42,419 nt of DNA from an uncultured Opitutales bacterium (GTDB lineage: Bacteria; Verrucomicrobiota; Verrucomicrobiia; Opitutales; Oceanipulchritudinaceae): assembly GCA_913056355.1 (NCBI GenBank), contig CAJXMX010000003.1:1-42419 (forward strand), given 5' to 3'. Of this stretch, positions 15,295-29,107 are shown piece by piece (positions within the stretch are counted from its first letter, which is position 1; each line of letters begins with the position of its first letter). The notes below the pieces were generated by a model that saw only the letters and a list, made by a program, of their open reading frames with translations, was not told the origin of the DNA and did no database searches. Made by a program: the position numbers and the translations under genes.

Positions 15295-16178
15295 CCGGCA
15301 GGCGGGACGCCTGCCGCACTGACAGGGTCCGGCTTTGACAGCCTCGGCATGAGGAGGAAGTAGAGGGCGGCCAGGCCGCCGTAGGTGGTGATGATGCCGA
15401 CCGTCTCGTGCATGGTCAGGTAAGCGCTGTCCGGCAGATGCGGGGCCAGCAGGATAATGACCACGATCCGCAGGCTGTTGAAGAAAAGCCCCAGGACGAG
15501 TGCCACAATGAGCCAGAGCAGGCGGTCAAACCACGAGAGCCGGCGGAAGAAGACAATGATGGTGGCCATCAGCAGGCAGGAGCTGACCATCCCGAAGCCG
15601 TTGCACTCGGGCGCGACGTGGAACGGTTGGCCGTTGTTGAGGAGCATCAACTTGGGTCCTTCCTGCGCGGAATAGATGCCCAGCTCGACCTGCTGGCCGA
15701 GCATCTGCAGGCCGGCCGCGGCCCACTTCCCGGCCAGGGTCCGCAAGGGCCAGTCGAGGAGCGGCATGATCACCGCGATGCCGGCGAAAAGGGTGAAGGC
15801 GACCAGGCTGGACCAGACCAGCCGTTTCTGCTCGTGGCCGAAGAGGTAGAGCAGGAGGGAGGCCAGGCACAGGCTCAGGGAAGCCAGGATGATGAGATTC
15901 AGCCGGGTGAAGATGGCCAGGACCAGGAGGGCATAGGAAACGACCAGCAACAGCTGCACCGTGTCGGTAAAGCGGAACACCGGCTTCAGGGAAATGTGCT
16001 TTTCGTAGACCAGCAGACCGACGGTGATGACCAGCACGATGAAGGCGTTGAGCAGCTGCTCGTGGGCGAAGGTCTGGCGGGTCAGCCAGTCCAGCACCGG
16101 CAGGAAGACCAGCCCCGAGATGACGAAAATCAGGATGGGCAGGACCCGTTCGGAATCGAGTTTTGCAGCCAGTTTCAT
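15291..16178 (-). CDS. Exosortase/archaeosortase family protein
   Basis: 295 residues from ATG at 16178; the track's start at 16415 lies inside dnaE in another frame and is rejected. About eight membrane segments span the protein. The three exosortase active-site residues are present in order: Cys in '[16 protein letters not shown]', Arg in '[12 protein letters not shown]' and His in '[11 protein letters not shown]'. Exosortases are membrane transpeptidase-like enzymes that process PEP-CTERM-type C-terminal signals of exported proteins. No such signal was found at the end of any other protein here, so the substrates lie elsewhere. The gene starts 10 bp after the dnaE stop. Its last residues, AAGVPPAG, come from a palindromic repeat (15296-15316). 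Confidence 0.88.
   Translation of the reverse strand: MKLAAKLDSERVLPILIFVISGLVFLPVLDWLTRQTFAHEQLLNAFIVLVITVGLLVYEKHISLKPVFRFTDTVQLLLVVSYALLVLAIFTRLNLIILASLSLCLASLLLYLFGHEQKRLVWSSLVAFTLFAGIAVIMPLLDWPLRTLAGKWAAAGLQMLGQQVELGIYSAQEGPKLMLLNNGQPFHVAPECNGFGMVSSCLLMATIIVFFRRLSWFDRLLWLIVALVLGLFFNSLRIVVIILLAPHLPDSAYLTMHETVGIITTYGGLAALYFLLMPRLSKPDPVSAAGVPPAG
15296..15316. repeat. REP-like palindrome CGGCAGGCG-GGA-CGCCTGCCG
   Basis: Perfect 9-bp arms (CGGCAGGCG / CGCCTGCCG) with a 3-bp loop, two bases after the fabB stop. On the minus strand it is read in frame at the end of the exosortase gene as AAGVPPAG. I recall the sequence 'ggcaggcgtcccgcctgcc', and the peptide AAGVPPA it encodes, as recurring in many environmental bacterial genomes; this copy looks like a dispersed element inserted at a gene end. 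Confidence 0.75.
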
Positions 16179-16188
16179 CGACAGGTTG

Positions 16189-19100
16189 CTACCGTCCCCA
16201 GCGCGGCTGGGGGGCCACCGGAGGGGGGACGCTGATCTTGACGTCGCGGACCGCGGGATGCCTGCGAAGGGTCTGGAACTGTTCCTTGTTGAGCTGCCAT
16301 TCGAGGGAGCTGGCCAGGTCGGCCAGGACCATCTGTCCGTTGTCGAGGAGGATGCCGACCCGGACGGGCGTCTGGCCCATGCGCTGTTCCAGCTCGGTGC
16401 GAAGCAGCTGGACAAAGTCCCCCGACTGGCCGTTGGGGCTGATGACGAAGGTAATTCCCTGGACCAGGTCGGAGATGGCCGTTTCCAGGGGCCGCAGGCT
16501 GTTCATGGCCAGCTGCACCTCGTCGTCCTGGCGGCGCATGACCTGTCCCTCGAGGAGGACCAGTTTCCCTTCCTCGATGGCGGGTCCGAATTCCGCATAG
16601 CAGTTGGCGAAGGCGTTGACGGTATAGGTGTCGCTGGAGGTGGCGATGGTAACAATGGCCCAGGGCCGGTTGTCCTTGCGGGAAATCTTCCGGCCCACGC
16701 CGGTGATGACGCCGCAGAGGCGGAAGAGCTCCCGGTTTTCCATCAGCCGCCAGTCGTCTCCCTTGAAGGTGTCCACTGCCTGGGCCAGGTGCCGGAAGGG
16801 ATTCATCGGGTGGCCGCTGACATAGAACCCGAGCAGCTCGCGCTCGCACTTCAGCTTCTCGTTCAACGGCATGACCGGGCCTTTCTTCGTCGGGGCGGCC
16901 TGCTTCCTGTCCGCGGCCGGCTCGGCCATCTCGAACATGTCGAACATGTTGGCCTGTCCGACCTCCTCGTCCTTTCTCAGGGCCTGTATCTCGCCCAGGG
17001 TGGCGTCCAGTTCCGCCAGGATGGCCCCCCGGTCTTCCCCGAGGGTGTCAAAGGCGCCCGCCTTAACCAGGTTTTCCAGGACCCGCTTGTTGGCGGTTCC
17101 GGAATCCAGGCGGCGGGCGAAGTCGCCGAAATCCTTGAACGGGCCGCCTTCCGTGCGGGCCTCCAGGATGGCATGGGAAGGACCGCCCCCGACTCCCTTG
17201 ATGGCCCCCAGGCCAAAGCGGATGCAGGCCGTGTCATTTTCCATGACCGGGGCGAACGACTCCAGGGAGGCGTTCACGTCGGGACCGAGAACCTGGATGT
17301 CCATGGAGGCGGTTTCCTCGATGAAGTGGGCCACCTTGTCGGCGTTGCCCAGCTCGCAGCCCAAAACCGCCGCCATGAACTCGACCGGGTAGTTGGCCTT
17401 GAGGTAGGCGGTGCGGTAGGAGAGCATGGCGTAGGCGGCCGAGTGGGACTTGTTGAAGCCGTACTCGGCGAACTTGGCCAGGATTTCCCAGATGGCCTCG
17501 GCGTCGCGTTTGTCGATGCCGTTGGTCTCCCTGGCCTTCTCGACGAAAATCTTTTCCTGCTTGGCCATGATCTCGGGAATCTTTTTCCCCATGGCCCGGC
17601 GCAGGAGGTCGGCGTCCCCGAGGGTGTAACCGGCGATGATCCGGGCCGATTCCATGACCTGTTCCTGGTAGACCAGGACGCCGTAGGTCTCCTGGACCAG
17701 CTCCTTGAGCAGGGGGTGGGGGATCTGGACCTTGGCCGGATCCTTCTTCCCCTCGATGAACTGCGGGATGAACTTCATCGGCCCGGGACGGTAGAGGGCG
17801 ATCAAGGCGATGATTTCCTCGAACTTGGACAGGCCGATCTGCCGGCAAAGGGACTGCATGCCCTCGGATTCCAGCTGGAAGACCCCGATGGTATGGCCGG
17901 CGTTGAGCAGGTCGTAGGTCTTCTTATCGTCCAGCGGGACCTTCTCGATGTCGAAATCCTCCATTCCGGGCCGGCGGCGGATGTGGTCCTGGGCGTCGGC
18001 GATGACGGTCAGGGTCTTGAGGCCGAGAAAGTCGCACTTGAGCATGCCCAGGTCCTCGACCGGGCCCTTGGCGTACTGGGTGGTCAGGTCGCCTTCCTGC
18101 AGGGTGACCGGAACCAGGTTGGTCAGGGGCTGGTCCCCGATGATGATCCCGCAGGCATGCTTGCCGGTGTTGCGGACCATGCCCTCGATGACATGGCCCT
18201 GCTTGATGATTTCCGAAACCACCTGATCCGACTTCATTTCCGCCTGCAGCTCGAGGGATCGCTCGATAGCCTTGTCGAGGGAAATGTTGAGGTCGTCCGG
18301 GACCATCTTAGCCAGTTGGTTAGCCCGGGCGTACTCGACATCCATGACCCGGGCCAGGTCGCGGACCACCATCTTGGCCCCGAACTTGCCGTAGGTAATG
18401 ATGTTCGCCACCCGGTCTTCGCCGTACTTGTGGCGCACGTAGTTGACCACCTCATCCCGGCGGCGCATGCAGAAATCGACGTCAAAGTCCGGCGGGGAGA
18501 CGCGCTCGAGGGAGAGCATCCGCTCGAAAAGGAGGCCGAAGCGGAGCGGATCGATGTCGGTGATGCGGAGGGAATAGGCGATCAGGCTGCCGGCGCCGGA
18601 ACCGCGTCCCGGACCGACCGGGATGCCCTGGCTGCGCGCCCAGTGGATAAAGTCCCAGGTGATGAGAAAGTAGTCGACGAAGCCGGTGCCGGTGATGATG
18701 GCCAACTCGTAGTCCAGCTTGTCGCAGACTTCCCGGTCGAAGACGTCGCTGCCGGGCTCGAAATCCCCCTGGCCGATGGCATCCGGGCGGAGGAAATCCG
18801 GGTGATCCCGGCGGATGGCATCGTAGTCGATGCCGTACCGCTCCTTGAGCCCCTCCTTGCAGAGCTGGAAAAGGAACAGGCCGTTGCGGCGGTAGGCGGC
18901 CCGGGTTTCCTCGTCGAGGCTGACCGGCTCCTGTTCCTCCCGCAGCAGGACCTTGTTCTTCTCCTGCACGTAGATGTCGAGGATGACATTGAAGCGGTCC
19001 GGATCCTCCGCTACAGTGACCTCCTGCGGCTTTTCAAAGACCGGGTAATGGTCGACTCCGAACTCGATTTTCAGATCCACCATTTCCGCCACCTTGAGGG

Positions 19101-19974
19101 TGTTGTCCATGGATTCCGGCAGTTCCCCGAAGAAGACCTCCATCTCGCTGCGGCTCTTGAGGTAGAACTCATGGTTGGGGTAGCGCATGCGGTTCTCGTC
19201 GCTGATCCGCCGCCCGGTCTGGATACAGAGCAGGGCGTCGTGCGGCTGCCAGTCCTCCTTGTAGACATAGTGGACGTCGTTGGCGCAGACAATGGGGAGG
19301 TCGAACTCCCTGGCCAGCTTGACCAGCATGGGCAGGATTCGCTTCTGGGCCGGCATCCCGTGGTTCTGCAGCTCGATAAAGTAATTCTCCTTGCCGAAGA
19401 TGTCGATGAACTGGCCGGTCGCCTGCCGCGCCCCCTCGAAATCGTTGTAGATCAGGTGCTGGGAGGCCACGCCGTTGATGCAGCCGCTCAGGGCGATGAT
19501 CCCCTCGGCATGGGCGGCCAGTTTCTCCATGTCGGTCCGCGGACGGTAGTACATGCCGTTCACATGGGCGTCCGAGATCAGCTTGACCAGGTTCTGGTAG
19601 CCCTTGAAGTTCTTGGCTATCAGGGTCTTGTGGTGGATCAGGTTGGAGGGGAAGTTTTCCGGTCCCAACTCGTCCTCGGGGATGTCGTCGATATCGTCCG
19701 AGCGCTGGCGGTCCCGCTTGGGCCGCTCCGCCTGCCTGTGGTCGTGGACCAGGTAGATTTCGCAGCCGATGAGGGGCTTGATCCCGGCCTTCTGGCAGGC
19801 CCGGTAGAAATTGACCGCCCCGAAGAGGTTGCCGTGGTCGGTCATGGCCAGGGCCGGCATGTTCAGCTCCTGGCAGCGCTGCATGTAGCGGTCGATCCGG
19901 GCGCAGCCGTCCAGCAGGGAATAGTCGGTGTGACAATGCAGGTGGACGAAGGGCTTTTCTGGATCGGATGGCAT
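16189..19974 (-). CDS. dnaE: DNA polymerase III alpha subunit DnaE
   Basis: 1261 residues: the replicative polymerase. The N-terminal PHP domain reads '[16 protein letters not shown]' and '[17 protein letters not shown]'. The polymerase active site shows '[14 protein letters not shown]' and the catalytic Asp motif 'PPDFDVDFC', with Phe and Val in place of the common PDIDIDF. '[32 protein letters not shown]' follows, then helix-hairpin-helix and OB-fold segments ([26 protein letters not shown]). No intein or frameshift is seen. The ATG at 19974 has no obvious Shine-Dalgarno sequence. The exosortase gene follows 10 bp downstream, an unusual partner. The opposite strand is open for more than 3 kb by chance of codon structure (see rejected items). 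Confidence 0.97.
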   Translation of the reverse strand: MPSDPEKPFVHLHCHTDYSLLDGCARIDRYMQRCQELNMPALAMTDHGNLFGAVNFYRACQKAGIKPLIGCEIYLVHDHRQAERPKRDRQRSDDIDDIPEDELGPENFPSNLIHHKTLIAKNFKGYQNLVKLISDAHVNGMYYRPRTDMEKLAAHAEGIIALSGCINGVASQHLIYNDFEGARQATGQFIDIFGKENYFIELQNHGMPAQKRILPMLVKLAREFDLPIVCANDVHYVYKEDWQPHDALLCIQTGRRISDENRMRYPNHEFYLKSRSEMEVFFGELPESMDNTLKVAEMVDLKIEFGVDHYPVFEKPQEVTVAEDPDRFNVILDIYVQEKNKVLLREEQEPVSLDEETRAAYRRNGLFLFQLCKEGLKERYGIDYDAIRRDHPDFLRPDAIGQGDFEPGSDVFDREVCDKLDYELAIITGTGFVDYFLITWDFIHWARSQGIPVGPGRGSGAGSLIAYSLRITDIDPLRFGLLFERMLSLERVSPPDFDVDFCMRRRDEVVNYVRHKYGEDRVANIITYGKFGAKMVVRDLARVMDVEYARANQLAKMVPDDLNISLDKAIERSLELQAEMKSDQVVSEIIKQGHVIEGMVRNTGKHACGIIIGDQPLTNLVPVTLQEGDLTTQYAKGPVEDLGMLKCDFLGLKTLTVIADAQDHIRRRPGMEDFDIEKVPLDDKKTYDLLNAGHTIGVFQLESEGMQSLCRQIGLSKFEEIIALIALYRPGPMKFIPQFIEGKKDPAKVQIPHPLLKELVQETYGVLVYQEQVMESARIIAGYTLGDADLLRRAMGKKIPEIMAKQEKIFVEKARETNGIDKRDAEAIWEILAKFAEYGFNKSHSAAYAMLSYRTAYLKANYPVEFMAAVLGCELGNADKVAHFIEETASMDIQVLGPDVNASLESFAPVMENDTACIRFGLGAIKGVGGGPSHAILEARTEGGPFKDFGDFARRLDSGTANKRVLENLVKAGAFDTLGEDRGAILAELDATLGEIQALRKDEEVGQANMFDMFEMAEPAADRKQAAPTKKGPVMPLNEKLKCERELLGFYVSGHPMNPFRHLAQAVDTFKGDDWRLMENRELFRLCGVITGVGRKISRKDNRPWAIVTIATSSDTYTVNAFANCYAEFGPAIEEGKLVLLEGQVMRRQDDEVQLAMNSLRPLETAISDLVQGITFVISPNGQSGDFVQLLRTELEQRMGQTPVRVGILLDNGQMVLADLASSLEWQLNKEQFQTLRRHPAVRDVKISVPPPVAPQPRWGR

Positions 19975-20070
19975 GTTGGAATCTTTAGGCTGAACGGGTT
20001 CCCGGTAAAGTGTGTTCCCCTCTTTTTGTTCACATCTTCTTCCCCTTCGTTCAATCTCGGTGGAATCACG

Positions 20071-20790
20071 ATGGAGAATCGGTTGGTGAAATGGCGTAAA
20101 GGCCTTTATCTGCTCTTCTGTTTAATGTCCCTGATCCCGACAGTCCAGGCCCGTGAGACCGTCGTCCTGCTGCATGGACTGGCCCGGAGTTCCGGCTCCA
20201 TGGACCGGATCGGGCAGCGCCTTGAAGAGGCCGGATACCGGGTGGTCAACCTCAGCTACCCATCCACCGACTTCCCGGTCGAGGAATTGGCGGTCATGGT
20301 CCATGAGCAGGTTCTCCGGGAAACGCCGGAGGCGGAGAGGATCCACTTCGTCACCCATTCCATGGGCGGCATCCTGGTCCGCTACATACAGGCCAACTGG
20401 CCCCTGCAGAACCTGGGCCGGGTGGTCATGCTGAGCCCGCCCAACCAGGGCAGCGAGGTGGTCGACAAACTGGGCGGCTTCGGGCTATACCAGAAAATCA
20501 ACGGCCCGGCCGGGCGACAACTGGGGACCGATCCGGCGACCAGCATTCCCCTCCAGCTGGGGGCGGTCGATTTCGAGCTGGGCATCATCACCGGCGACCG
20601 CAGCATCAACTGGATCCTCTCCAGCCTGATACCGGGAAAGGACGACGGGAAGGTCTCCATTGAGCGGGCCCGCATCCAGGGCATGACGGCCTTCAAGGTG
20701 GTCCACGCCACGCACCCTTTGATCATGTACAAGAAGTCTGTAATTGCCGATATCCTGTCCTTCCTTAAAAGTGGAACCTTCAACGATTGA
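20071..20790 (+). CDS. Exported alpha/beta-hydrolase (lipase/esterase-like)
   Basis: 239 residues from ATG at 20071; the track's 1588-residue ORF beginning at 16024 is the antisense of dnaE fused to this gene. A signal peptide covers about 1-27 (KWRKGLYLLFCLMSLIPTVQA). 'VVLLHGLARSSGSM' provides the oxyanion region and 'FVTHSMGGILVRY' the nucleophile Ser97 in GxSxG-like context (THSMGG). A late His in 'VVHATHPLIMY' is the likely third triad member. The fold is that of PGAP1/LipA-like triacylglycerol lipases and esterases; the substrate is unknown. GGTGGA lies 7 bases before the ATG, one of the few plausible ribosome sites in the window. lacZ begins 6 bp after its stop, so the two are co-transcribed. 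Confidence 0.84.
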   Translation: MENRLVKWRKGLYLLFCLMSLIPTVQARETVVLLHGLARSSGSMDRIGQRLEEAGYRVVNLSYPSTDFPVEELAVMVHEQVLRETPEAERIHFVTHSMGGILVRYIQANWPLQNLGRVVMLSPPNQGSEVVDKLGGFGLYQKINGPAGRQLGTDPATSIPLQLGAVDFELGIITGDRSINWILSSLIPGKDDGKVSIERARIQGMTAFKVVHATHPLIMYKKSVIADILSFLKSGTFND

Positions 20791-25064
<4,274 letters not shown>

Positions 25065-25072
25065 GGCGGCGA

Positions 25073-27703
25073 TCAGGGATTTGCAATAACACGGTAAATG
25101 CGGAAATTGACCTCGGACGGCGGATGGTCGGTGGTTGGCGGACCCCGGTCGGTCCAGAAGAGCCGGCTTCCCTGGGTGTAGATGTAGGCGGGGTGGGCCA
25201 CGCGCCATCCACCGTTGTCATCCAGGTATTGTATCTGGAGACTGGATACGGAGGAGGTGTCGATCTCCAGCATCATGCCTCCGTCATCACGCTCCACCAG
25301 TTGATAAACGGTCACCGAGCTGCCGCTGTAGGTGTCGCTGTTCAGGATGTCCCCGGCGCTCAGGTAGATGCGGAGGCTGTCCGGGTACTGGTCAAGGTCC
25401 AGGCGCTGCACCGGAAACTGCTCCACGCCGGAGTTGCGGAAGTCCACATTGAAGCTGAAGGCTTCGTCTATAGCGTGGCGGGTCTGGTCGGACTCGTCGG
25501 TGAACTCCGGTTCGAGGACTGGAAGGTCCAGTGGCCAGAGGATGTAGCTGCGGTAGGTGGCGATATCCGCGTGATGATCGAGGAACTTCTCACCCTCCTC
25601 GAGGGTGTCCCCCTCCTGCAGGACGATCCGTTCGGTTCCCGTCGGGTAGCGCAGCCGGAACGGCGTGTACACATAGTACTCGAACTCCTCGTAGGTCTCC
25701 GGTACCGCGGGGGTGGTCTTCAGGCTGTCGTTGCCCGGCGAGGCAGGATAATCCGGATCATAGCTGGTCAGGTCGAAACTGATCTTGTAGGAGCGGTATC
25801 CGGTCAAGTCCCCATCGACGGATTCCGGCGGCAGGAAATCCCATCCAAGCTCATGCAGTCCCGTGATCCTGTTCAGGGGGGGCTGTCCGTTGGTCCAGTT
25901 ATCTTCCCGTAACTGAATTTCCCGGAAGAGGTCCGTGACATCAATATCGGGCATCTCCTTGACCAGGATGTCAATCGAGGTGGCCGTCCCGAATTCGGCG
26001 GTTGTGGATTCGGTGTCCAGGTTCCCGATGGAGAGCCGGATTGTATCGTCATCCTCGATGTCGTCGGCGGGAGCCTGTCCCGGGATGAGGGCGCTTTCCT
26101 GGTCGTCGTTGAGTCCGATATGGACCGTTGCGGTGGTGTAACCGGCGTAGATGGTCACCTCATGGGTCCGGTCGTCTTCCTGCCACGTGTCGGAAGAGGT
26201 TTGCAGCAGGTAGTCCCAGTCCTGCTCATCCGCATCCAGGTCGTTGTCGTAGGATGTCGCGGTCGTACCGCTACTTTCCAGGGTGAGGTCGAAAGTGATG
26301 TCGTGTTCGCTGGCCGCGCTCAGGTACACGGGAAAGGACAACTGGCCGTCGCTTTCCTTGATGATGCGTTCCGTTACTGGAATATAGCGCGGTTCCTCGG
26401 AATCGGTATCGTAGGCATCGTAGTCCGGATTGATCCGCCCGAAGCTGACTTTCACCGGATCGTTGTCCTCGATCTCAATGGAGAAGCTGGTGAACCCGGA
26501 AAACTCAATGACCGTTCCCGAGTCCACCGTGACCGGCGTGCCGAGCGTGATGTTGATCGTTTCCGTGGACTCGACCAGGTCGTCGTTCCAGGTGTAGATG
26601 GGAATGGTGACACTGTCGTCTCCACTTTCAAACAGCAGCGTATCGTTGTCCTCGAGGTAATCAGGATCGATATAGTAATCCGTGGTGTTCAGGGTGTCGT
26701 CCTCGTCCTCCCCCCGGGTGGCCGTTCCCGAGATCTGGAGGGGGATCTCCAGGTCCTCGGGAAGCGATCCGGAGATGGTCACCACCAGTCCAATGTAGGT
26801 GCCTTCCTCAACGCTGCGGGTGTTCTCCTCGTAATCCTCGTTGAATCCCGCGGTGACCGGATCGTTGTCGGTGACCGTGACCACGCATTCCGTGTCCCCG
26901 AGGGGATAACTGTCCCCGCTGTCCAGGCCGACTGCGCTCAGGATGCGGAAGATGAAGACTTCCTCCGATTCCTCGATCAGGTCGTCGAGCATCTGCAGGG
27001 TCACATAAGTCGAGGAGCTGTCCTCGGAAATTGTCGCCGTTCCGGTCAATTCCTCGTCTTCATCAAGGTCAAAGTCGCCTTCATCGACACTGACCAGCTC
27101 GAACTGGTAGGCGATGTTCAGGTCCTCCTCCATGGTGTCGCCCGCGGTCAGGTTGAAGTACAGCAGGTCTCCTTCCTCGGCATCCATTTCCGTGGTGGTC
27201 ACTTCGACCAGGCCGGTGGGTGCATCGCCGTCGAGGATGCTGAGGGTGTAGGTCATGGTCCCGACCGGACGGGCCACGGTAACCTCATCGGTCAGCACCT
27301 TGAGCAGGACGGTTTCCGTGTCTTCGTCAAGGTCATCCGAGGCGATGCTGACGGAGATGGTGAACTCCCGGGTTCCGGGGTCGAAGATCAGCACGCCCTG
27401 TCCGGTTTCCGGATCCCATGTGTAGCCAAGGTCCTCGTCGTCATTCTCCTCGATCCAGAAGTCATTGTCTTCGTCGTCGTCGCTCAGCATGATGGAGGCT
27501 GTCGAGGCGGGATCCACCTCGAAGGGGACGCGGACATCGAGGTAGGATTTCTCCGAGAGAACAAGGGTCACATCGACACTCGTTCCCTCCCGGGTGGTGT
27601 TTTCGATGTTCTCAAAGTAGAGAAGGGGATAAGCTCCGGCCCCGAGGGTGGCCAGGCCCATGGCGGCCAGGATGGAAAGGCGTTGCAGTTGACGAAGTCT
27701 CAT
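25073..27703 (-). CDS. Secreted acidic Calx-beta repeat protein
   Basis: 876 residues with a signal peptide (MRLRQLQRLSILAAMGLATLGAGA). About four Calx-beta-like repeats fill residues 25-620. Each has an EGTSVDVTLVLSE- or EEGDLLYFNLTAG-like start, a 'DDLIEESEEVFIFRIL' / 'NDDLVESTETINITLG' core and an end such as 'VTVTDNDP' or 'IEIEDNDP'. The protein is very rich in Asp and Glu (for example DDDEDNDFWIEENDDED), consistent with calcium binding. The last ~60 residues form a separate module (LQIQYLDDNGGWRVAH...RLFWTDRGPPTTDHPP...FRIYRVIANP) that I have seen at the ends of verrucomicrobial surface proteins. It starts 10 bp after the 27714-28934 gene. Likely an extracellular adhesion or matrix protein; the partner is unknown. 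Confidence 0.82.
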   Translation of the reverse strand: MRLRQLQRLSILAAMGLATLGAGAYPLLYFENIENTTREGTSVDVTLVLSEKSYLDVRVPFEVDPASTASIMLSDDDEDNDFWIEENDDEDLGYTWDPETGQGVLIFDPGTREFTISVSIASDDLDEDTETVLLKVLTDEVTVARPVGTMTYTLSILDGDAPTGLVEVTTTEMDAEEGDLLYFNLTAGDTMEEDLNIAYQFELVSVDEGDFDLDEDEELTGTATISEDSSSTYVTLQMLDDLIEESEEVFIFRILSAVGLDSGDSYPLGDTECVVTVTDNDPVTAGFNEDYEENTRSVEEGTYIGLVVTISGSLPEDLEIPLQISGTATRGEDEDDTLNTTDYYIDPDYLEDNDTLLFESGDDSVTIPIYTWNDDLVESTETINITLGTPVTVDSGTVIEFSGFTSFSIEIEDNDPVKVSFGRINPDYDAYDTDSEEPRYIPVTERIIKESDGQLSFPVYLSAASEHDITFDLTLESSGTTATSYDNDLDADEQDWDYLLQTSSDTWQEDDRTHEVTIYAGYTTATVHIGLNDDQESALIPGQAPADDIEDDDTIRLSIGNLDTESTTAEFGTATSIDILVKEMPDIDVTDLFREIQLREDNWTNGQPPLNRITGLHELGWDFLPPESVDGDLTGYRSYKISFDLTSYDPDYPASPGNDSLKTTPAVPETYEEFEYYVYTPFRLRYPTGTERIVLQEGDTLEEGEKFLDHHADIATYRSYILWPLDLPVLEPEFTDESDQTRHAIDEAFSFNVDFRNSGVEQFPVQRLDLDQYPDSLRIYLSAGDILNSDTYSGSSVTVYQLVERDDGGMMLEIDTSSVSSLQIQYLDDNGGWRVAHPAYIYTQGSRLFWTDRGPPTTDHPPSEVNFRIYRVIANP

Positions 27704-27713
27704 GGGTCGGAGG

Positions 27714-28934
27714 TCAAAAGGTTACCCGGGTCCAGGTGTCGTGGGAAATTGAGTACAGCCAGGCGTTTCCCCCGGTCGGGTATGCCAGGTACATGAATTC
27801 GCCTCTGGCGAAGTCGTACAGGTAGGGGAAGAGCTCCGTGGTGGTGTAGAGCCAGCTGTCGGAGATGGCCGGGCAGACCAGCCACATGGAATCGCGGTTT
27901 CCGGAGACGGGAGCGAAGCTCCAGCCCAGGCGGACCAGGTAGTCCCAAGTGGAGAGACGGTCGGAGTAGGTCCAGTCCTGCATCCACCGCATCAGGTACC
28001 AGCCCTGGCCGGTGTCTAAGTCGGCATACCAGGGAAACGGGATCTCCGAGGTGGCGGTGTCGGCGATATCCGGAATCTGGTCCCCATCTGCGTCCCCGGG
28101 GCTGTAGGCCGAGATGATATACAGGTTTTCCCACAATGCCGTCGGATCGGTTCCTTCCGGAATATAGCCCTCAAGGTCTTCTGCTTCAAGGTCATCGGAC
28201 CGGCTGATGGTCCCGATATAGTGACCATCCTGGTGGTAATTCAGGGTGCTGGTCCCGAAGATCCAGTACAGGTCCGTGTCCTCGTCGACGACCGGAAAGT
28301 CAAGCTGCCCGAGGTTTATGTTCACGCCGTACAATCCATAGGTCGTGTCCAGCGCGCGGACCTCGTCCACTCCATTGAAATTATAGTGGATTTCCCCCTC
28401 GAGGGTACGGATCGCATTATTTGGATACCAGTCCATCCACCCGGAAGCGCCGTCGAACATGCCTCCGGTGGAAACAGTCGGATAGGTTGCGATCCGCCTG
28501 GTCTTCCGGACAAAGCCAATCGTACCGGTGGAGAAGTAGGTGTCCGAATCGGGCATCTCTATGATCAGGTAGCCCAACTCCGGCACGGAGTAGGCGCTGT
28601 CCGTGGCGGAGGTATAGATGGCCTGGGTCAGGTACTCGTAAGTCGTTTCATCATCCTCATCCACCAGTTCACGATAGCGGATCTGGAAGTTGCGCAGAAT
28701 GAGCAGGGCGTCCTCCGGTTCGGAGCTATCCCCTTGCTGGACCGGAAAGTGGTAAAGGGCCTTGAAGGATGGAAAGTCAGCAAGGTCCGTGATTTGCCGG
28801 AAGGCCTGGATCTGGAATTCCAGGGTGCGTGCGTCCTCGGCCCGGATTTCCGGAAGACCGGCCATGGCCAGAGCGAAGAGGATGAAGGATGCGTGACGAA
28901 ACCATTTGAGGAGGTACGGAACTGGATTGCTCAT
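27714..28934 (-). CDS. Secreted protein with calcium-type motif and aromatic C-terminal module, first gene of cassette
   Basis: 406 residues, with a signal peptide near residues 10-32 (KWFRHASFILFALAMAGLPEIRA). The N-terminal ~270 residues are unrecognised and contain many Tyr, Thr and Asp. 'SPGDADGDQIPDIAD' resembles a thrombospondin type 3/dockerin calcium loop. The last ~100 residues repeat an aromatic pattern: 'GWYLMRWMQDWTY', 'LGWSFAPVS', 'MWLVCPAISDSWLYTTTELF', 'PYLYDFARGEFMYLAY', 'AWLYSISHDTWTRVTF'. I associate this Trp/Tyr module with many exported Puniceicoccaceae proteins; it may act in surface retention. The gene is followed by the Calx-beta gene after 10 bp. Its ATG faces the shared region with the two-component system, whose boxes lie 50-140 bp upstream. 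Confidence 0.72.
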   Translation of the reverse strand: MSNPVPYLLKWFRHASFILFALAMAGLPEIRAEDARTLEFQIQAFRQITDLADFPSFKALYHFPVQQGDSSEPEDALLILRNFQIRYRELVDEDDETTYEYLTQAIYTSATDSAYSVPELGYLIIEMPDSDTYFSTGTIGFVRKTRRIATYPTVSTGGMFDGASGWMDWYPNNAIRTLEGEIHYNFNGVDEVRALDTTYGLYGVNINLGQLDFPVVDEDTDLYWIFGTSTLNYHQDGHYIGTISRSDDLEAEDLEGYIPEGTDPTALWENLYIISAYSPGDADGDQIPDIADTATSEIPFPWYADLDTGQGWYLMRWMQDWTYSDRLSTWDYLVRLGWSFAPVSGNRDSMWLVCPAISDSWLYTTTELFPYLYDFARGEFMYLAYPTGGNAWLYSISHDTWTRVTF

Positions 28935-28985
28935 GCGGAGGTGCTGTAACCATTGGTTTTGAGCCTCGCATTAGGAACCTCCAAA

Positions 28986-29075
28986 ATGACAACCGAATGT
29001 CGCCGGGAATGACAGAATTGTCATAATCGCGATGGAATGAATCATGACAAAACTGACATCTTTGGTTACTTGTCA
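28986..29075. promoter_or_regulatory. Cluster of TGACA boxes, one perfect palindrome ATGACA-N4-TGTCAT, between the secreted cassette and the two-component genes
   Basis: ATGACAGAATTGTCAT at 29009-29024 is a perfect 6-bp inverted repeat around four bases. It differs at one defined position from ATGACAANNTTGTCAT, the CusR/CopR copper box as I remember it. Related half-sites occur at 28986 (ATGACAA), at 29044 (ATGACAA followed by a degenerate CTGACAT) and at 29070 (TTGTCA). They sit in the 173-bp region between divergent genes and next to an OmpR-type regulator gene. This is the expected place for its operators. Confidence 0.6.
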
Positions 29076-29078
29076 AAA

Positions 29079-29094
29079 GGGGGTCCCGCCCCCC
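29079..29094 (+). other. Short G5/C5 hairpin in the leader of the response regulator gene
   Basis: GGGGG, five bases, then CCCCCC, ending 13 bases before the ATG of the regulator. If transcribed it would form a small stable stem near the ribosome site. It may be chance. Confidence 0.3.
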
Positions 29095-29107
29095 ATACTT
29101 GGCGGTT

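Noticed and set aside
16024-20070. 4-kb plus-strand ORF (start of the 1588-residue track ORF) opposite dnaE
   Set aside because: It is the antisense of dnaE. Its composition (Val/Gly/Asp/Leu/His-rich, no domains) is that of a codon-mirror of a GC-rich gene, and only the part from 20071 is a real protein.
26120-27796. 558-residue plus-strand ORF opposite the Calx-beta gene
   Set aside because: Antisense of repeated acidic codons; no signal peptide or domain.
29009-29024. Calling this site a proven copper box and the kinase CusS
   Set aside because: The sequence match is good, but no copper genes (copA, cusCBA) are here and the sensor lacks an obvious copper site; kept as CusR-like only.
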